A DNA stretch of 64,000 nt. Origin: Paenibacillus sp. P25 (GTDB lineage Bacteria > Bacillota > Bacilli > Paenibacillales > NBRC-103111). Below are positions 8,789-18,065 of the stretch, piece by piece. The position numbers and the translations under genes were made by a program. The DNA lies in assembly GCA_024704175.1 (NCBI GenBank), contig CP085629.1:7615501-7679500 (forward strand), given 5' to 3'. The notes beneath the pieces were generated by a model. The model made no database searches, was not told the DNA's origin, and worked only from the letters and a program-made list of their open reading frames with translations. Position 1 is the stretch's first letter, and each line of letters opens with the position of its first letter.

Positions 8789-9745
8789 CTATCGCATACT
8801 GGCAAACAACATATCCAGCACCTGCATATTGCGCAGCGATTCCTCCAGCCGGAGCTGAGGCTGGCGCCGCTCAAGAATCGCGTCGGCAAAATCGGTCACT
8901 TCCAAAGCATAACGGTCGGATTCGGCGATAGCGATTTGCCGGTCGCCCGTTTCGGTAACGACGGTGAGGCTTCCCTCTGTGCCAAGAAAGGTGTCGGGAA
9001 TGTCAATCCGGCCCTTGGAGCCGACGATCTCCGAATTCATTTGGTTAAAAGCGTTAAACCCGCTGTTGATCGTGGCAATGACCCCGTCAGGATACTTCAG
9101 CACGGCCGAGAAGATCGTATCCACTCCGTTCTCCACAACGCTTTGCGAAACGCAGGAATCCGGTAATTGTCCGGTAATCATGCCCAGGAAATTGACGGGG
9201 TAACTGCCGACATCGTAAAGTGAACCCCCGCCGAGTTCGGCGCGTTCTTTAATGGTATTAGAACGATTAAGCGGGAAACGGAAGGTCGACTGAATGTAGC
9301 GAAGGCGGCCAATCTCGCCGCTGTCCAACACTTCCTTGATGCGGCGGACACGGTCGGTATAGCGGTACATGAACGCCTCCATAAGCAGTACAGCGTTATC
9401 CCGGGCCGCTTCGATCATTTCCCGGCATTCTGCGGCATTCAAAGCGATCGGCTTCTCGCACAGCACGTGCTTGCCCTTTTGCATCGATTTGATGGCCCAT
9501 TCCTTATGCATCGAATTCGGCAGAGGAATGTAGACGGCCTGCACCTCCGGGTCGTCCAGAAGCTCATCGTAGGAGGAATACGTTTTGGGGCATGAAAAAA
9601 GCTCTTCCGCCTCTTTACGCTTGGCCGGATCTCCCGAGGCCAGCGCATAGAATTGCGAGTTGGCGGATTTCATAATCGCGGGAATGACGGACAGTTTCGC
9701 GATGCGTGCATAGCCGAGAATCCCCCATTTTACTTGAGATGTCAT
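8789..9745 (-). CDS. Gfo/Idh/MocA-family oxidoreductase
   Basis: An intact 318-aa NAD(P)-dependent dehydrogenase of the sugar/inositol type. The N-terminal Rossmann domain has WGILGYARIA as its dinucleotide loop. The family motif EKPIAL with the catalytic-region lysine follows, then the C-terminal alpha/beta domain with GGGSLYDVGSYPVNF, where the conserved Asp and Tyr sit. AAGGAAG precedes the ATG. It is transcribed away from the sugar ABC transporter at 9986-13075, so a link to that sugar is possible but not shown. The substrate cannot be read from sequence. Confidence 0.83.
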   Translation of the reverse strand: MTSQVKWGILGYARIAKLSVIPAIMKSANSQFYALASGDPAKRKEAEELFSCPKTYSSYDELLDDPEVQAVYIPLPNSMHKEWAIKSMQKGKHVLCEKPIALNAAECREMIEAARDNAVLLMEAFMYRYTDRVRRIKEVLDSGEIGRLRYIQSTFRFPLNRSNTIKERAELGGGSLYDVGSYPVNFLGMITGQLPDSCVSQSVVENGVDTIFSAVLKYPDGVIATINSGFNAFNQMNSEIVGSKGRIDIPDTFLGTEGSLTVVTETGDRQIAIAESDRYALEVTDFADAILERRQPQLRLEESLRNMQVLDMLFASMR

Positions 9746-9985
9746 AGGATCGCTTCCTTATAAGTGTGTTGTGGAAAGTGCCTATTGAATTATAGCAGAT
9801 TTGCAGGTCATTGATGAAAAAAAGGAGAGCCTGGTCCTTCTGCAGGCGGACTGCTTGTATGGTCTGCGGCAACAAAGCCGGCGGGCGAAGGGGGCCGTTT
9901 ATTTTCGGGACAACCGGGCATACAACGGGAGGGTTCCCAATATGATGGTTACTAATGGATCATCCATTGGAAGGAGTGAGGACGG

Positions 9986-11254
9986 ATGAAATGGAAAGCG
10001 CTTACGAACCTGGTTTTAATTGGCTTGCTGCTGTTTCTCACCGCGGGCTGCACCTCACAAGGCGGCGGGACCGATGCCGGAGGGAAGGTGACGCTGACGC
10101 TCTGGTACTGGAACCGTTCGATTGACGACGAGCCGCTGAAGCGGGTGGATCAGCAGTTCCCCGGGATTCATCTGAAGGCCGAGAAAATCGGCGGGGACTT
10201 TAAGGCCAAGCTGATGTCGGCCTTCGCGGCAGGCTCCGGCGCGCCGGATATTGTGGGGCTGAACTCGTGGATTGCCAATTTCTTTCCCAACCGGGACCAG
10301 TTCGTCAATCTCTTTGATCTGGGAAGCAAGGAGCTGGAGCCCCTTTACCTCGATTGGAAGTGGAAGCAGACGATCACGCCGGACGGCACGTACCAGATCG
10401 CCCTCCCGATGGACTCCGGGCCGACGGCGCTGTTCTACCGGGCGGATTTGTTCCAGCAGGCCGGCCTGCCCACCGATCCGGCGGAGGTCAGCGCCAAACT
10501 GAAAACCTGGGACGATTACATCGCCGCCGGGCAGCAGATGAAGACGGCCTTGCAAAATAAAGTGTACATGTTCGACAACATCACCACCGTGTATTCGCAA
10601 ATGCTGGCCCAGAGCGATAAAGCATATTTCGACCTGCAGGACCGGTTCATCGGCGACCAGCCCCATATCCGCAAGGCCATGGAAACGGCGGCCAAGGTCA
10701 ATCAGCTGGGCCTGAACGCCAAGATCAACCAATGGACCCCGGAATGGAACGCGACCATGAGTAATGGAGCCATTGCTTCTTTCGTAGGGGCCGTATGGAT
10801 GAAGCAGGTGCTCCAAGACGCGGCCAAGGATACTTCGGGCCAGTGGAGAGTTGCGCGTGCGCCGGGAGGTGACGGAAACAGCGGCGGCTCGTTCATCGGG
10901 ATCACCAAGCAGTCGAAGCATCCGAAGGAAGCGTACGAGGTCATCAAATGGCTCGAGAATCCGGCAAATCAGCTCAATTCGCTTGGGACGACGAATTTGT
11001 TTCCTTCTACACCGAGCATCTACGGCGATCCGAAAATGGTCGCGCCGGAGAAATTTTACGGGAACCAGCAGACCAACGATATCTTTATCGAATCGGCCAA
11101 GAACGTCAAGGTCCAGTATTCCGGCCCGAAATTTACGATAGCGGACACGATTGCCAGGGAAGAGGTCGCCAATATCGAGACTCAGAATAAACCGCTGGAG
11201 AAAGCCTGGAGCGATATGATCCAGCGGACCAATAAGGAACTGCTGCTTTATTAA
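9986..11254 (+). CDS. Sugar ABC transporter substrate-binding lipoprotein (CUT1 family)
   Basis: An intact 422-aa extracytoplasmic solute receptor. The lipobox LTAGC puts the lipidated residue at Cys22. The mature part begins VTLTLWYWNRS and contains GDFKAKLMSAFAAGSGAPDI, typical of family 1 sugar-binding proteins. GGAAGGAG precedes the ATG. The two permease genes follow at once, so this is the start of a three-gene importer operon with no ATPase; such systems in Bacilli usually borrow a shared MsmX-type ATPase. The sugar is unknown. Confidence 0.87.
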   Translation: MKWKALTNLVLIGLLLFLTAGCTSQGGGTDAGGKVTLTLWYWNRSIDDEPLKRVDQQFPGIHLKAEKIGGDFKAKLMSAFAAGSGAPDIVGLNSWIANFFPNRDQFVNLFDLGSKELEPLYLDWKWKQTITPDGTYQIALPMDSGPTALFYRADLFQQAGLPTDPAEVSAKLKTWDDYIAAGQQMKTALQNKVYMFDNITTVYSQMLAQSDKAYFDLQDRFIGDQPHIRKAMETAAKVNQLGLNAKINQWTPEWNATMSNGAIASFVGAVWMKQVLQDAAKDTSGQWRVARAPGGDGNSGGSFIGITKQSKHPKEAYEVIKWLENPANQLNSLGTTNLFPSTPSIYGDPKMVAPEKFYGNQQTNDIFIESAKNVKVQYSGPKFTIADTIAREEVANIETQNKPLEKAWSDMIQRTNKELLLY

Positions 11255-11293
11255 AGGCTGAAAGTGAATATAACGGCTGAGGGAGGGATTCCG

Positions 11294-12229
11294 ATGAACG
11301 ATTTGAACACGTCCGTGTCTGCCTTAAGGCCTGCAAGGAAAGCGGGCCTGTGGAGGGAAATCGTCAAAAACCGCGGGTTGTATCTGTTTATATCCCCATT
11401 TTATATTCTGTTTGCCGTGTTCGGGCTGTTTCCGATTGTTTTCTCCTTGTATTTGGCGTTCAATAAATGGGACGGGATCGGGAAAATCCAATTTACGGGA
11501 CTCAATCAATTCCGTTACCTGGTCACCGACGCCCAGTTCTGGAAGGCCATCCGCAATACGCTGGAAATCTGGGTCTATTCCACGATTCCGATGCTGTTTC
11601 TTGCGCTGTTGATCGCTTTTCTCCTGAACGCTTCCTTCCTGCGGTTCCGGACGTTTTACCGGATTGCCTATTTCCTGCCCAATGTAACCTCGATCGTGGC
11701 CGTCGCCATCGTGTTCGGTACGGTGTTCGGCAACAAATACGGCCTCCTCAACTACATCCTGACTTCCCTGGGAGCGGAGCCCGTCCAGTGGCTCAATTCG
11801 GCCGTCGGCATCAAATGGGCCATCGCTTCCATGGTGATCTGGCGCTGGACGGGGTATAACGCCATTATTTACCTGGCCGGTCTCCAGAGCATTCCGAGCG
11901 TACTCTATGAAGCGGCACGGATCGACGGGGCGACTACGTGGCAGACGTTCACGAAGATCACGGTTCCGCTGGTGCGGCCCATCATCTTATTTACCGTCAT
12001 CACCTCCACCATCGGCGGGATGCAGATTTTCACGGAGTCGCAGGTATTGACCGGCAACGGCGGCGGACCGGGCGGAGCGGGGATGACGATCGTTCTGTAT
12101 TTGTATCAGCTCGCCTTCGTCAAATACTTGTTTGGCTACGCTTCCACCGTCGCTTGGGGCTTATTCGTGATCATCGCCGCTTTCTCGTTTCTCAATTACA
12201 TTCTGGTCCAGAAGCCCGGTTCAAACTAG
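11294..12229 (+). CDS. Sugar ABC transporter permease (MalF-like)
   Basis: 311-aa membrane subunit with six predicted helices. The start at 11294 is chosen by GAGGGAGG just upstream; an ATG ten codons earlier lacks such a site. The cytoplasmic coupling loop reads EAARIDGATTWQTFTKITVP, a clear EAA motif that docks on the ATPase. It is 40 bp after the binding protein and 15 bp before its partner permease. Intact, unlike many neighbours. Confidence 0.87.
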   Translation: MNDLNTSVSALRPARKAGLWREIVKNRGLYLFISPFYILFAVFGLFPIVFSLYLAFNKWDGIGKIQFTGLNQFRYLVTDAQFWKAIRNTLEIWVYSTIPMLFLALLIAFLLNASFLRFRTFYRIAYFLPNVTSIVAVAIVFGTVFGNKYGLLNYILTSLGAEPVQWLNSAVGIKWAIASMVIWRWTGYNAIIYLAGLQSIPSVLYEAARIDGATTWQTFTKITVPLVRPIILFTVITSTIGGMQIFTESQVLTGNGGGPGGAGMTIVLYLYQLAFVKYLFGYASTVAWGLFVIIAAFSFLNYILVQKPGSN

Positions 12230-12244
12230 GAGGGAGGGAATCGC

Positions 12245-13075
12245 ATGGTCGGTAGCAATCCTTTGAAGAAGCTCTTGCTGCATTTGGCTCTCTTGCTCGG
12301 CGTCGTGCTGTCCGTTTTTCCGTTCTATTGGCTGACGGTTATGGCCACCAGCACCACCAGCGAAATTTACCGCTTTCCGCCCAAGCTCACCTTCGGCGGC
12401 GAGCTGATCACCAATATCCGCAACGTGATCAGTCATATCGATTTCTTCGGCTCCTTCTTCAACACCCTGTTCGTCGCGGTGACCTCCACTTTGCTCGTGC
12501 TCTTCTTCTGCTCCCTGGCGGGCTTTGCATTCGCGAAATTTGAATTTCCCGGGAAAAAGGTGCTGTTCACGCTCCTGCTGCTGACCATGATGATTCCGCA
12601 CCAGTTATCGCTGATCCCTTCCTTTATGATCATGCAGAAGCTCGGCTGGGTCGGCACGTTCAAAGCGCTGATCGTACCAGGCATGGCGAGCGCCTTCGGC
12701 ATCTTCTGGATGAGGCAGTACGCCACCGGAGCGGTGCACGAAGAGCTGCTCAGCGCAGGGCGGATCGACGGTCGCAGCCTGTTCCGGCTGTACTGGAACG
12801 TGGCGTCGCCGATTCTGAGACCGGCGCTCGCGTTTCTCGGCATCTTTAGCTTCATCGGCTCGTGGAACGACTATATGTGGCCGCTGGTCATCCTGACCGA
12901 TCCGTCCAAATACACGCCGCAGGTGACCCTCTCCCAGCTCAACGGGATCTACAATACGGATTACGCCATGGTCATGGCCGGCACCTTGATGGCGACGCTC
13001 CCGCTCATCGTGATCTTCCTGCTCGTGAGCCGCCAGTTCATCTCGGATATTGCCGCCGGCGCGATCAAGGATTAA
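12245..13075 (+). CDS. Sugar ABC transporter permease (MalG-like)
   Basis: 276-aa partner of the preceding permease, intact, with GGAGGGA before its ATG. The coupling loop SAGRIDGRSLFRLYWNVASP is the EAA motif, and the ending ISDIAAGAIKD is typical for MalG-type subunits (FxxGxxxGAxKG/D). A bidirectional terminator follows, which closes the operon. Confidence 0.87.
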   Translation: MVGSNPLKKLLLHLALLLGVVLSVFPFYWLTVMATSTTSEIYRFPPKLTFGGELITNIRNVISHIDFFGSFFNTLFVAVTSTLLVLFFCSLAGFAFAKFEFPGKKVLFTLLLLTMMIPHQLSLIPSFMIMQKLGWVGTFKALIVPGMASAFGIFWMRQYATGAVHEELLSAGRIDGRSLFRLYWNVASPILRPALAFLGIFSFIGSWNDYMWPLVILTDPSKYTPQVTLSQLNGIYNTDYAMVMAGTLMATLPLIVIFLLVSRQFISDIAAGAIKD

Positions 13076-13100
13076 GGACCCGGGACTTCCGCGCAAGAAA

Positions 13101-13144
13101 AAAATCGGCTCATCTTCACCTAAGCGTGAAGGAGCCGATTTTCG
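13101..13144. terminator. Bidirectional intrinsic terminator
   Basis: AAAATCGGCTC and GAGCCGATTTT form an 11-bp stem between the converging permease gene and CBS-domain gene. The flanking A and T tracts make it usable on both strands. Confidence 0.85.
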
Positions 13145-13163
13145 CCGTTTCTATAGACTGAGG

Positions 13164-13601
13164 TCATTGGCTGTGCTTGTCCGAAGACTTGGATACGCCG
13201 GCAATCGCATACCCGGCCTCGTCCCGGGCGCTCTTTTCGGTCGCCAGGTCGGCCATGGATACAATGCCCATGAGCTGATTGTTTTCCATGACGGGCAGTC
13301 TTCTGATCTGCTCCTTGGCCATCATTTGGGCCGCTTGCTCGATGCCCGTGTCCGGTTTCACGCTGATGATGTCGTCGCTGATCACATCCTGGACCTTGAA
13401 CGACGCATTCTTACGTTCGGCGAGTCCGCGTACTACAATATCGCGGTCGGTCACCAGGCCGATGCACTTGTTCTGATCATCGACGACCGGAACCACCCCG
13501 ACATTGTTCTCTTTCATGATGACGGCGACCGTATGAATATCATCCTGGGCTTTAACGACCTTAACATCCTTCGTCATAATGTCCTTAACCGTGCGTGCCA
13601 T
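13164..13601 (-). CDS. CBS-domain protein (two CBS motifs)
   Basis: A 145-aa stand-alone CBS pair. The start MARTVKDIMTKDVKVV at 13601 has AGGAGGAGG upstream. CBS1 covers roughly residues 8-65 (NNVGVVPVVDDQNKCIGLVT), and CBS2 roughly 73-130 (EQIRRLPVMENNQLMGIVS). Such pairs bind adenine nucleotides and report energy or stress state; similar small proteins in Bacilli (YhcV/YlbB-like) have no assigned partner. Nothing in the neighbourhood gives a specific target. Confidence 0.85.
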   Translation of the reverse strand: MARTVKDIMTKDVKVVKAQDDIHTVAVIMKENNVGVVPVVDDQNKCIGLVTDRDIVVRGLAERKNASFKVQDVISDDIISVKPDTGIEQAAQMMAKEQIRRLPVMENNQLMGIVSMADLATEKSARDEAGYAIAGVSKSSDKHSQ

Positions 13602-13984
13602 TTTTGTTTGAATACCTCCTCCTAATGTGATGAAGCCTTGCAACCTCTTTTTACCCATTGGGAGGGGGCTTGTACCGAATTAACTGAAAATTAACGGGAT
13701 TGTAGTTATCTAACCGGCCGCAGCGCCTTCTTCGAAATCGTCGGAAGGATCTCCTTTGCGATCCGATCCGCCGCGTTGCTCCTTTCACAGCTCTGCCTTC
13801 CTCGCCTCATTCCCCGGGCATAACCGGTTGTGAAAATAGATGGAATATTTCTTGCCGGCGGGTATCGGACGGTGGGCGCGGAGAGTGAGTTCTTCATCGA
13901 AACAGGTTGACTTAAGCAAGGACGACAAGCCGTGTATGATCTTGCGGGTTTGTCCCGGGTTCATTCAAGGGGACGGACGAGCGC
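13602..13984. other. Intergenic stretch with no supported gene
   Basis: The 383 bp between the CBS gene start and the next minus-strand gene hold only short ORFs without ribosome sites. The part next to 13601 must contain the CBS promoter, but no convincing -35/-10 pair was found by eye. Confidence 0.5.
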
Positions 13985-14293
13985 TTAATCGTCAATGGAT
14001 TCCTCGATCGAATTTTCCTTGGGCTGCTCTGCATAGGTCTCCGGAGCCTTCGTTTCCTGCGGATCGTAGAGCACCCGGTTGACCGCTCTCGTTTCGTTAA
14101 TAACGCCCAGCATGATGGCATCGACCATGGTCGCGCCGGCGACCATCTTGTCGATATCGTACCGGTGATCCACTATGCCGAAGCAAAACCGGTAACCCCC
14201 TTGAAAACACATCAGCGTATACTGCCCGCCGTACTGCCTCTTGGCTATGCTTTCGGCGGTTTCCAGCCAGAACAGCGTGTTCTTATCCGACAT
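13985..14293 (-). CDS. Hypothetical protein (102 aa)
   Basis: A small soluble protein with AAGGGAGG before the ATG, beginning MSDKNTLFWLETAESIAKRQ. It contains a GIVDHRYDIDKMVAG segment and ends in an acidic, charged tail that looks disordered. No signal peptide, membrane helix or family motif that I recognise. It is monocistronic and divergent from the beta-lactamase-like gene. Function unknown. Confidence 0.6.
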   Translation of the reverse strand: MSDKNTLFWLETAESIAKRQYGGQYTLMCFQGGYRFCFGIVDHRYDIDKMVAGATMVDAIMLGVINETRAVNRVLYDPQETKAPETYAEQPKENSIEESIDD

Positions 14294-14471
14294 CCGAATT
14301 CCTCCCTTATGCGTTATAGAATCCAGTATCGACCGTTCTATTAAATTTAATCGAATTCTTTCAAAAATTTTCGAGATTCCGTGATGCTCTGAAAGGGCAT
14401 CAAAGGAAAAAAAAGGCTACCCACCGCAGGAAGACTTGATTATAATGAAACTACACCACGGAGGAAGAAGG

Positions 14472-15640
14472 ATGCGCGCGTTGGATTCTTTGGATGATCG
14501 CATCCGGCAGCATATGGACAAGCACCGCATCGTCGGTTTGGCGGCTTCCGTGATTTGCGGCGGGCGCAGCGTCTGGAGCGGCGGTTACGGATGGGCGAAT
14601 ATCGAAAGACGCATTCCGGTTACGGAGAACACCGTTTTTCGCATCGCTTCCAATTCCAAGACCGTAGTGGCGACAGCGGTCATGCAGCTGGTGGAGAAGG
14701 GGCTCTGCCGCATCGATCAGGACGCGGGCGAGCTGCTCGGATACCCGGTGCGCAACCCGAAGTATCCGGATCATCCGGTTACGCTGAAGCAGCTGATGAC
14801 GCATACGTCGGGGCTTCAGGACGAATATGTCCGCTTTGCCGTCGATTCGCGTAGCGAGAATCCGCCGAGGTCGCGGCTTACGGACTTACTTCTGCCGGAC
14901 GGACCGTACTATACGGACCGGCTGTGGGGGACCGGATGCCCGGCGACCCGGACGGCTTCGAATATTCGAACCTGGGAGCCATCCTATTGGCCACCGTGGT
15001 CGAGAAGCTCTCGCAGGAACGGTTCGACGAATACTGCCGGAAGCACATTTTGAAACCGCTTCACATGCATCGTTCCAGCTTCCATCTTCAGGATTTCGAC
15101 GAGATGGACACCATTGCCGTGCTGTATGAATATTCGGAAGCGGAGCGGCGATTTACGGCTGCAGCGGACGATTACGGCGGGACGAAACCGGAGGCCGCCG
15201 ATTACAGCGGCTATGTACCGGGCGCGAACGGAGCGCTGTTCAGTCCTCAAGGCGGGTCGCGGACGACCGTGAAGGACCTGACCCGGTTTCTGGAGGCGCA
15301 TATCCATGCGGGCGAGCTGGACGGGATTCGGATTCTGCGTCCGGAGACGGCGGATTTCATGCACTCCGCTCATTGGACCGGCCATCGGCGGGACGGCTTC
15401 TTCCGCCATGCCGGGCTGCAGTTTCAGCTTACCGACGATTTGATTCCGGGGCAGCGGCTCATCGGTCATGCCGGCGACGCTTACGGACTGCTCAGCGATA
15501 TGTACTTTCATAAGAAGGACCAGTGGGGCCTTATTCTGGTGATGAACGGACTTGTCCAGAGAAAGGGCAGGGGCGTCTTTTTTGAAGCGGAAGAAGAGCT
15601 GGCGCGGCTGTTGTACTCGGCTTTTATAAGCGGGGAATAG
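14472..15640 (+). CDS. Serine hydrolase, beta-lactamase class C / PBP4* family (one frameshift)
   Basis: A predicted penicillin-binding-protein-like esterase or peptidase with all three family motifs: SNSK (SxxK nucleophile) in RIASNSKTVVATAVMQL, YSN in FEYSNLGAI, and HAG in IGHAGDAYGLLS. The ATG at 14472 follows GGAGGAAGAAGG. The frame breaks near 14925 (RLWG to MPGDPDGFEY), and bridging gives about 389 residues. No signal peptide is seen, so it is probably cytoplasmic. Many Bacilli carry several such proteins acting on esters or D-amino-acid peptides. Resistance should not be assumed. Confidence 0.82.
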
Positions 15641-15805
15641 CATGGCCTGGAAACTTGTTACAAGGAAAGATTGCTTATTTACAACGTGTTACCATGATGT
15701 TAGACTATATTACACCTATAGTATTCCGGGGTTCGGCGGTCGTTGGAAGTCTCCCTTCCCACATCCCGTACGAACAGGAACGAATACATATAAGGAGTGT
15801 GGTCT

Positions 15806-16162
15806 GTGCTGTACGACAAAGATACGGTTTATATTGTGGGCGACGCGCAAGCTTCCGTGAATAATCCGATTACGCAGCAATACAGCGCCTTCTTCATCGG
15901 GCTGGTCATCGATACGGCAAGCCATAAGATCGTCGACGCCGGGTGCTCGTCCACCATTCCGCTTACATCGGAATTCGTCCGCTCCATTTTCGTAGGTCAT
16001 ACGATGTACCAATTCGATGCGGTTGCCGAAGAGATCCGGCGCAGATACCACGGGTCCTCCCAGAAAGCCCTCATCGTCGCGTTCAAGGACGCGCAAAAAA
16101 AATATAAATCGGCACTGAACGGCCGGGAAGAACCGGGTTATACGGCTTCCGGCACAGTGTAG
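15806..16162 (+). CDS. DUF3870 family protein
   Basis: An 118-aa protein beginning at a GTG eight bases after AAGGAG. It contains YIVGDAQASVNNPITQQYSA, then ASHKIVDAGCSSTIPLTSEFV and GSSQKALIVAFKDAQKKY, the full-length DUF3870 pattern found mainly in Firmicutes. No function is known for this family. It lies just upstream of dppA but is separated from it by a terminator, so it is not part of that operon. Confidence 0.75.
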   Translation: MLYDKDTVYIVGDAQASVNNPITQQYSAFFIGLVIDTASHKIVDAGCSSTIPLTSEFVRSIFVGHTMYQFDAVAEEIRRRYHGSSQKALIVAFKDAQKKYKSALNGREEPGYTASGTV

Positions 16163-16200
16163 TCGCTTTATTTATCCGTATGGCGACATACACGTAAATA

Positions 16201-16262
16201 AAACCCAGCAGACGGTCATTCGGGATGAAAGGAATCCTGATGCGGTTTGCCGGGTTTTTTCT
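16201..16262 (+). terminator. Long intrinsic terminator before dppA
   Basis: AAACCC-a-GC pairs with GC-c-GGGTTT around an inner stem made from CATTCGGGAT and ATCCTGATG, followed by a run of T. It ends the DUF3870 transcript just before the dpp operon. Confidence 0.7.
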
Positions 16263-16290
16263 ATATCATGCCACATAGGGGGGACTTCTC

Positions 16291-17115
16291 TTGAAATTGT
16301 ACATTTCCGTAGATATGGAAGGCATTACGGGTCTTGTGGACAGCACGTTCGTCGATTCGAAAGAGCGCAATTATACTCGCGGGCAGCACATCATGACGGA
16401 GGAAGCGAATCATGTGATCGGCACCGCTTTTGAAGAAGGCTGCGCAGAGGTGATCGTGAACGACAGTCATTCCAAGATGAACAATTTGCTCATCGAGAGT
16501 CTTCATCCCGAGACGCAGCTGATCTCCGGCGACGTGAAGCCGTATTCCATGGTGCAGGGGCTGGACGCTTCGTTCGAAGGGGTGGCGTTCCTCGGCTACC
16601 ATACCAGGGCGGCGCGCAAAGGCGTGCTCAGCCATACCATGATCTTCGGCGTGCGGAATATGTATATTAACGAGACGGCCATCGGCGAGCTCGGCTTTAA
16701 TGCCTTTGTCGCCGGGCATTACGGCGTCCCCGTGCTGCTCGTGGCGGGGGACGACGAAACGGCGGCCGAAGCGGAGGAGCTGATCCCGGGCGTAACGACG
16801 GCGGTCGTGAAGAAGCGGATCTCGCGGACGGCGGCGCTCTGTCTGACGCCGGACAAGAGCGGACGGCTCCTGCGGGAGAAAACGAAGGAGGCCCTGGCGA
16901 ACCGCAGCCGGGTGAAGCCCCTCGTGCCGCCGGAGAATCCGGTGCTCTCGATTGAATTCGCCAACTACGGCCAGGCCGAGTGGGCTCATCTCATGCCGGG
17001 GACCGAGATCGACGATAACAGCCCCGTCGTCACATTCCGCGCCAAAGATATTCTGGAAGCTTACCGGGCGATGGTTGTCATGACCGAGCTGGCAATGAAA
17101 ACTACATTTTGTTAA
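16291..17115 (+). CDS. dppA: D-aminopeptidase DppA (peptidase M55)
   Basis: A cytoplasmic zinc D-aminopeptidase that removes N-terminal D-amino acids such as D-Ala from small peptides. The 274-residue protein starts at TTG (AGGGGGG seven bases before). The residues known from B. subtilis DppA fall at identical numbers: Asp8, Glu10, His60, His104 and Glu133 for zinc, and His115 at the active site (SVDMEG, NDSHSK, GYHTRA, LSHTM, AIGE). First gene of dppABCDE, as in B. subtilis, 15 bp before dppB. Confidence 0.93.
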   Translation: MKLYISVDMEGITGLVDSTFVDSKERNYTRGQHIMTEEANHVIGTAFEEGCAEVIVNDSHSKMNNLLIESLHPETQLISGDVKPYSMVQGLDASFEGVAFLGYHTRAARKGVLSHTMIFGVRNMYINETAIGELGFNAFVAGHYGVPVLLVAGDDETAAEAEELIPGVTTAVVKKRISRTAALCLTPDKSGRLLREKTKEALANRSRVKPLVPPENPVLSIEFANYGQAEWAHLMPGTEIDDNSPVVTFRAKDILEAYRAMVVMTELAMKTTFC

Positions 17116-17130
17116 AAAGCGGGTGATGGC

Positions 17131-18063
17131 ATGGCACAGTATATTTTGCGCAGATTTGTTTCCATGGTTGTCACGCTGTGGCTCATCATTACGGTGACCT
17201 TCTTCCTGATGCATGCGGTGCCGGGCTCGCCGTTCGAGAAGGACGGCAAGAACGCGAATCCGACGGCCGTGCAGAATATGATGGAATTTTACAATCTGGA
17301 TAAGCCCCTCTCCGTCCAATATCTGCTCTACCTGAAATCGCTGCTGTCTCTGGATCTCGGGCCGTCCATCGGCCATTATCCGGACAGCGTGAATTCCATG
17401 ATTGACCGCGGGTTTCCCGTTTCGTTTCAGCTCGGTATGATCTCGATCGCGTTCGCGATCATATCGGGCATTGCACTCGGGACCATCGCCGCGCTACGGC
17501 ATAACCGGCTGATCGATTACTTCGCGATGGTGTTCGCCGTGATCGGCATTGCAGTGCCCAACTTCATCGTGGCGACGATGCTGATCAAGGTTGTCGCGGT
17601 GGATTGGGAGTCGCTGCCGGTCGCCACCTGGGGCAGCTGGAAGCATGTGATCCTGCCGGCGCTGGCGCTGTCGACCGGACCGCTCGCGATTATCGCCAGG
17701 CTGACGCGGGCCAATATGCTGGAGGTGCTCACGGCGGACTACATCGAGACGGCCAGAGCCAAAGGGCTCTCGCCCTTCACGATCGTCGTCAAGCACGCCC
17801 TCCGCAATGCGGTGCTGCCGGTCATTACGCTGCTCGGCGCGCTTGTCGCCAACGTACTGACCGGGAGCTTCGTCATCGAGAAGATTTTCGCCATACCGGG
17901 CATGGGCAAATATTTCGTCGACGGCATCAACAACCGCGATTACTCGCTGATTATGGGCACGACCGTGTTCTACAGCACGCTGCTTCTGTTCATGATGTTC
18001 CTCGTGGATATCGCCTACGGCGTCATCGATCCCCGGATCAAGCTGCATAGGAAGGAGGCCTGA
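17131..18063 (+). CDS. dppB: Dipeptide ABC transporter permease DppB
   Basis: A 310-aa membrane subunit, intact. MAQYILRRFVSMVVTLWLI is the first helix. The family end of the coupling loop is IIARLTRANMLEVLTADYI followed by ETARAKGLSPFTIVVKHALR, and the C-terminus has FAIPGMGKYFVDGINNRDY. It overlaps no gene but is spaced only 2 bp before dppC, so the two are almost certainly cotranslated. It takes up di-, tri- and murein-derived peptides together with DppC, DppD and DppE. Confidence 0.92.
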   Translation: MAQYILRRFVSMVVTLWLIITVTFFLMHAVPGSPFEKDGKNANPTAVQNMMEFYNLDKPLSVQYLLYLKSLLSLDLGPSIGHYPDSVNSMIDRGFPVSFQLGMISIAFAIISGIALGTIAALRHNRLIDYFAMVFAVIGIAVPNFIVATMLIKVVAVDWESLPVATWGSWKHVILPALALSTGPLAIIARLTRANMLEVLTADYIETARAKGLSPFTIVVKHALRNAVLPVITLLGALVANVLTGSFVIEKIFAIPGMGKYFVDGINNRDYSLIMGTTVFYSTLLLFMMFLVDIAYGVIDPRIKLHRKEA

Positions 18064-18065
18064 CC

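Noticed and set aside
14472..15640. Antibiotic-resistance beta-lactamase
   Set aside because: SxxK, YxN and HxG motifs are shared by many esterases and peptidases, and there is no signal peptide, which a protective beta-lactamase would need.
15642..15864. Two overlapping ORFs of about 70 codons upstream of the DUF3870 gene
   Set aside because: Neither has a ribosome site; they lie across the promoter and start of the DUF3870 gene and look like chance frames.
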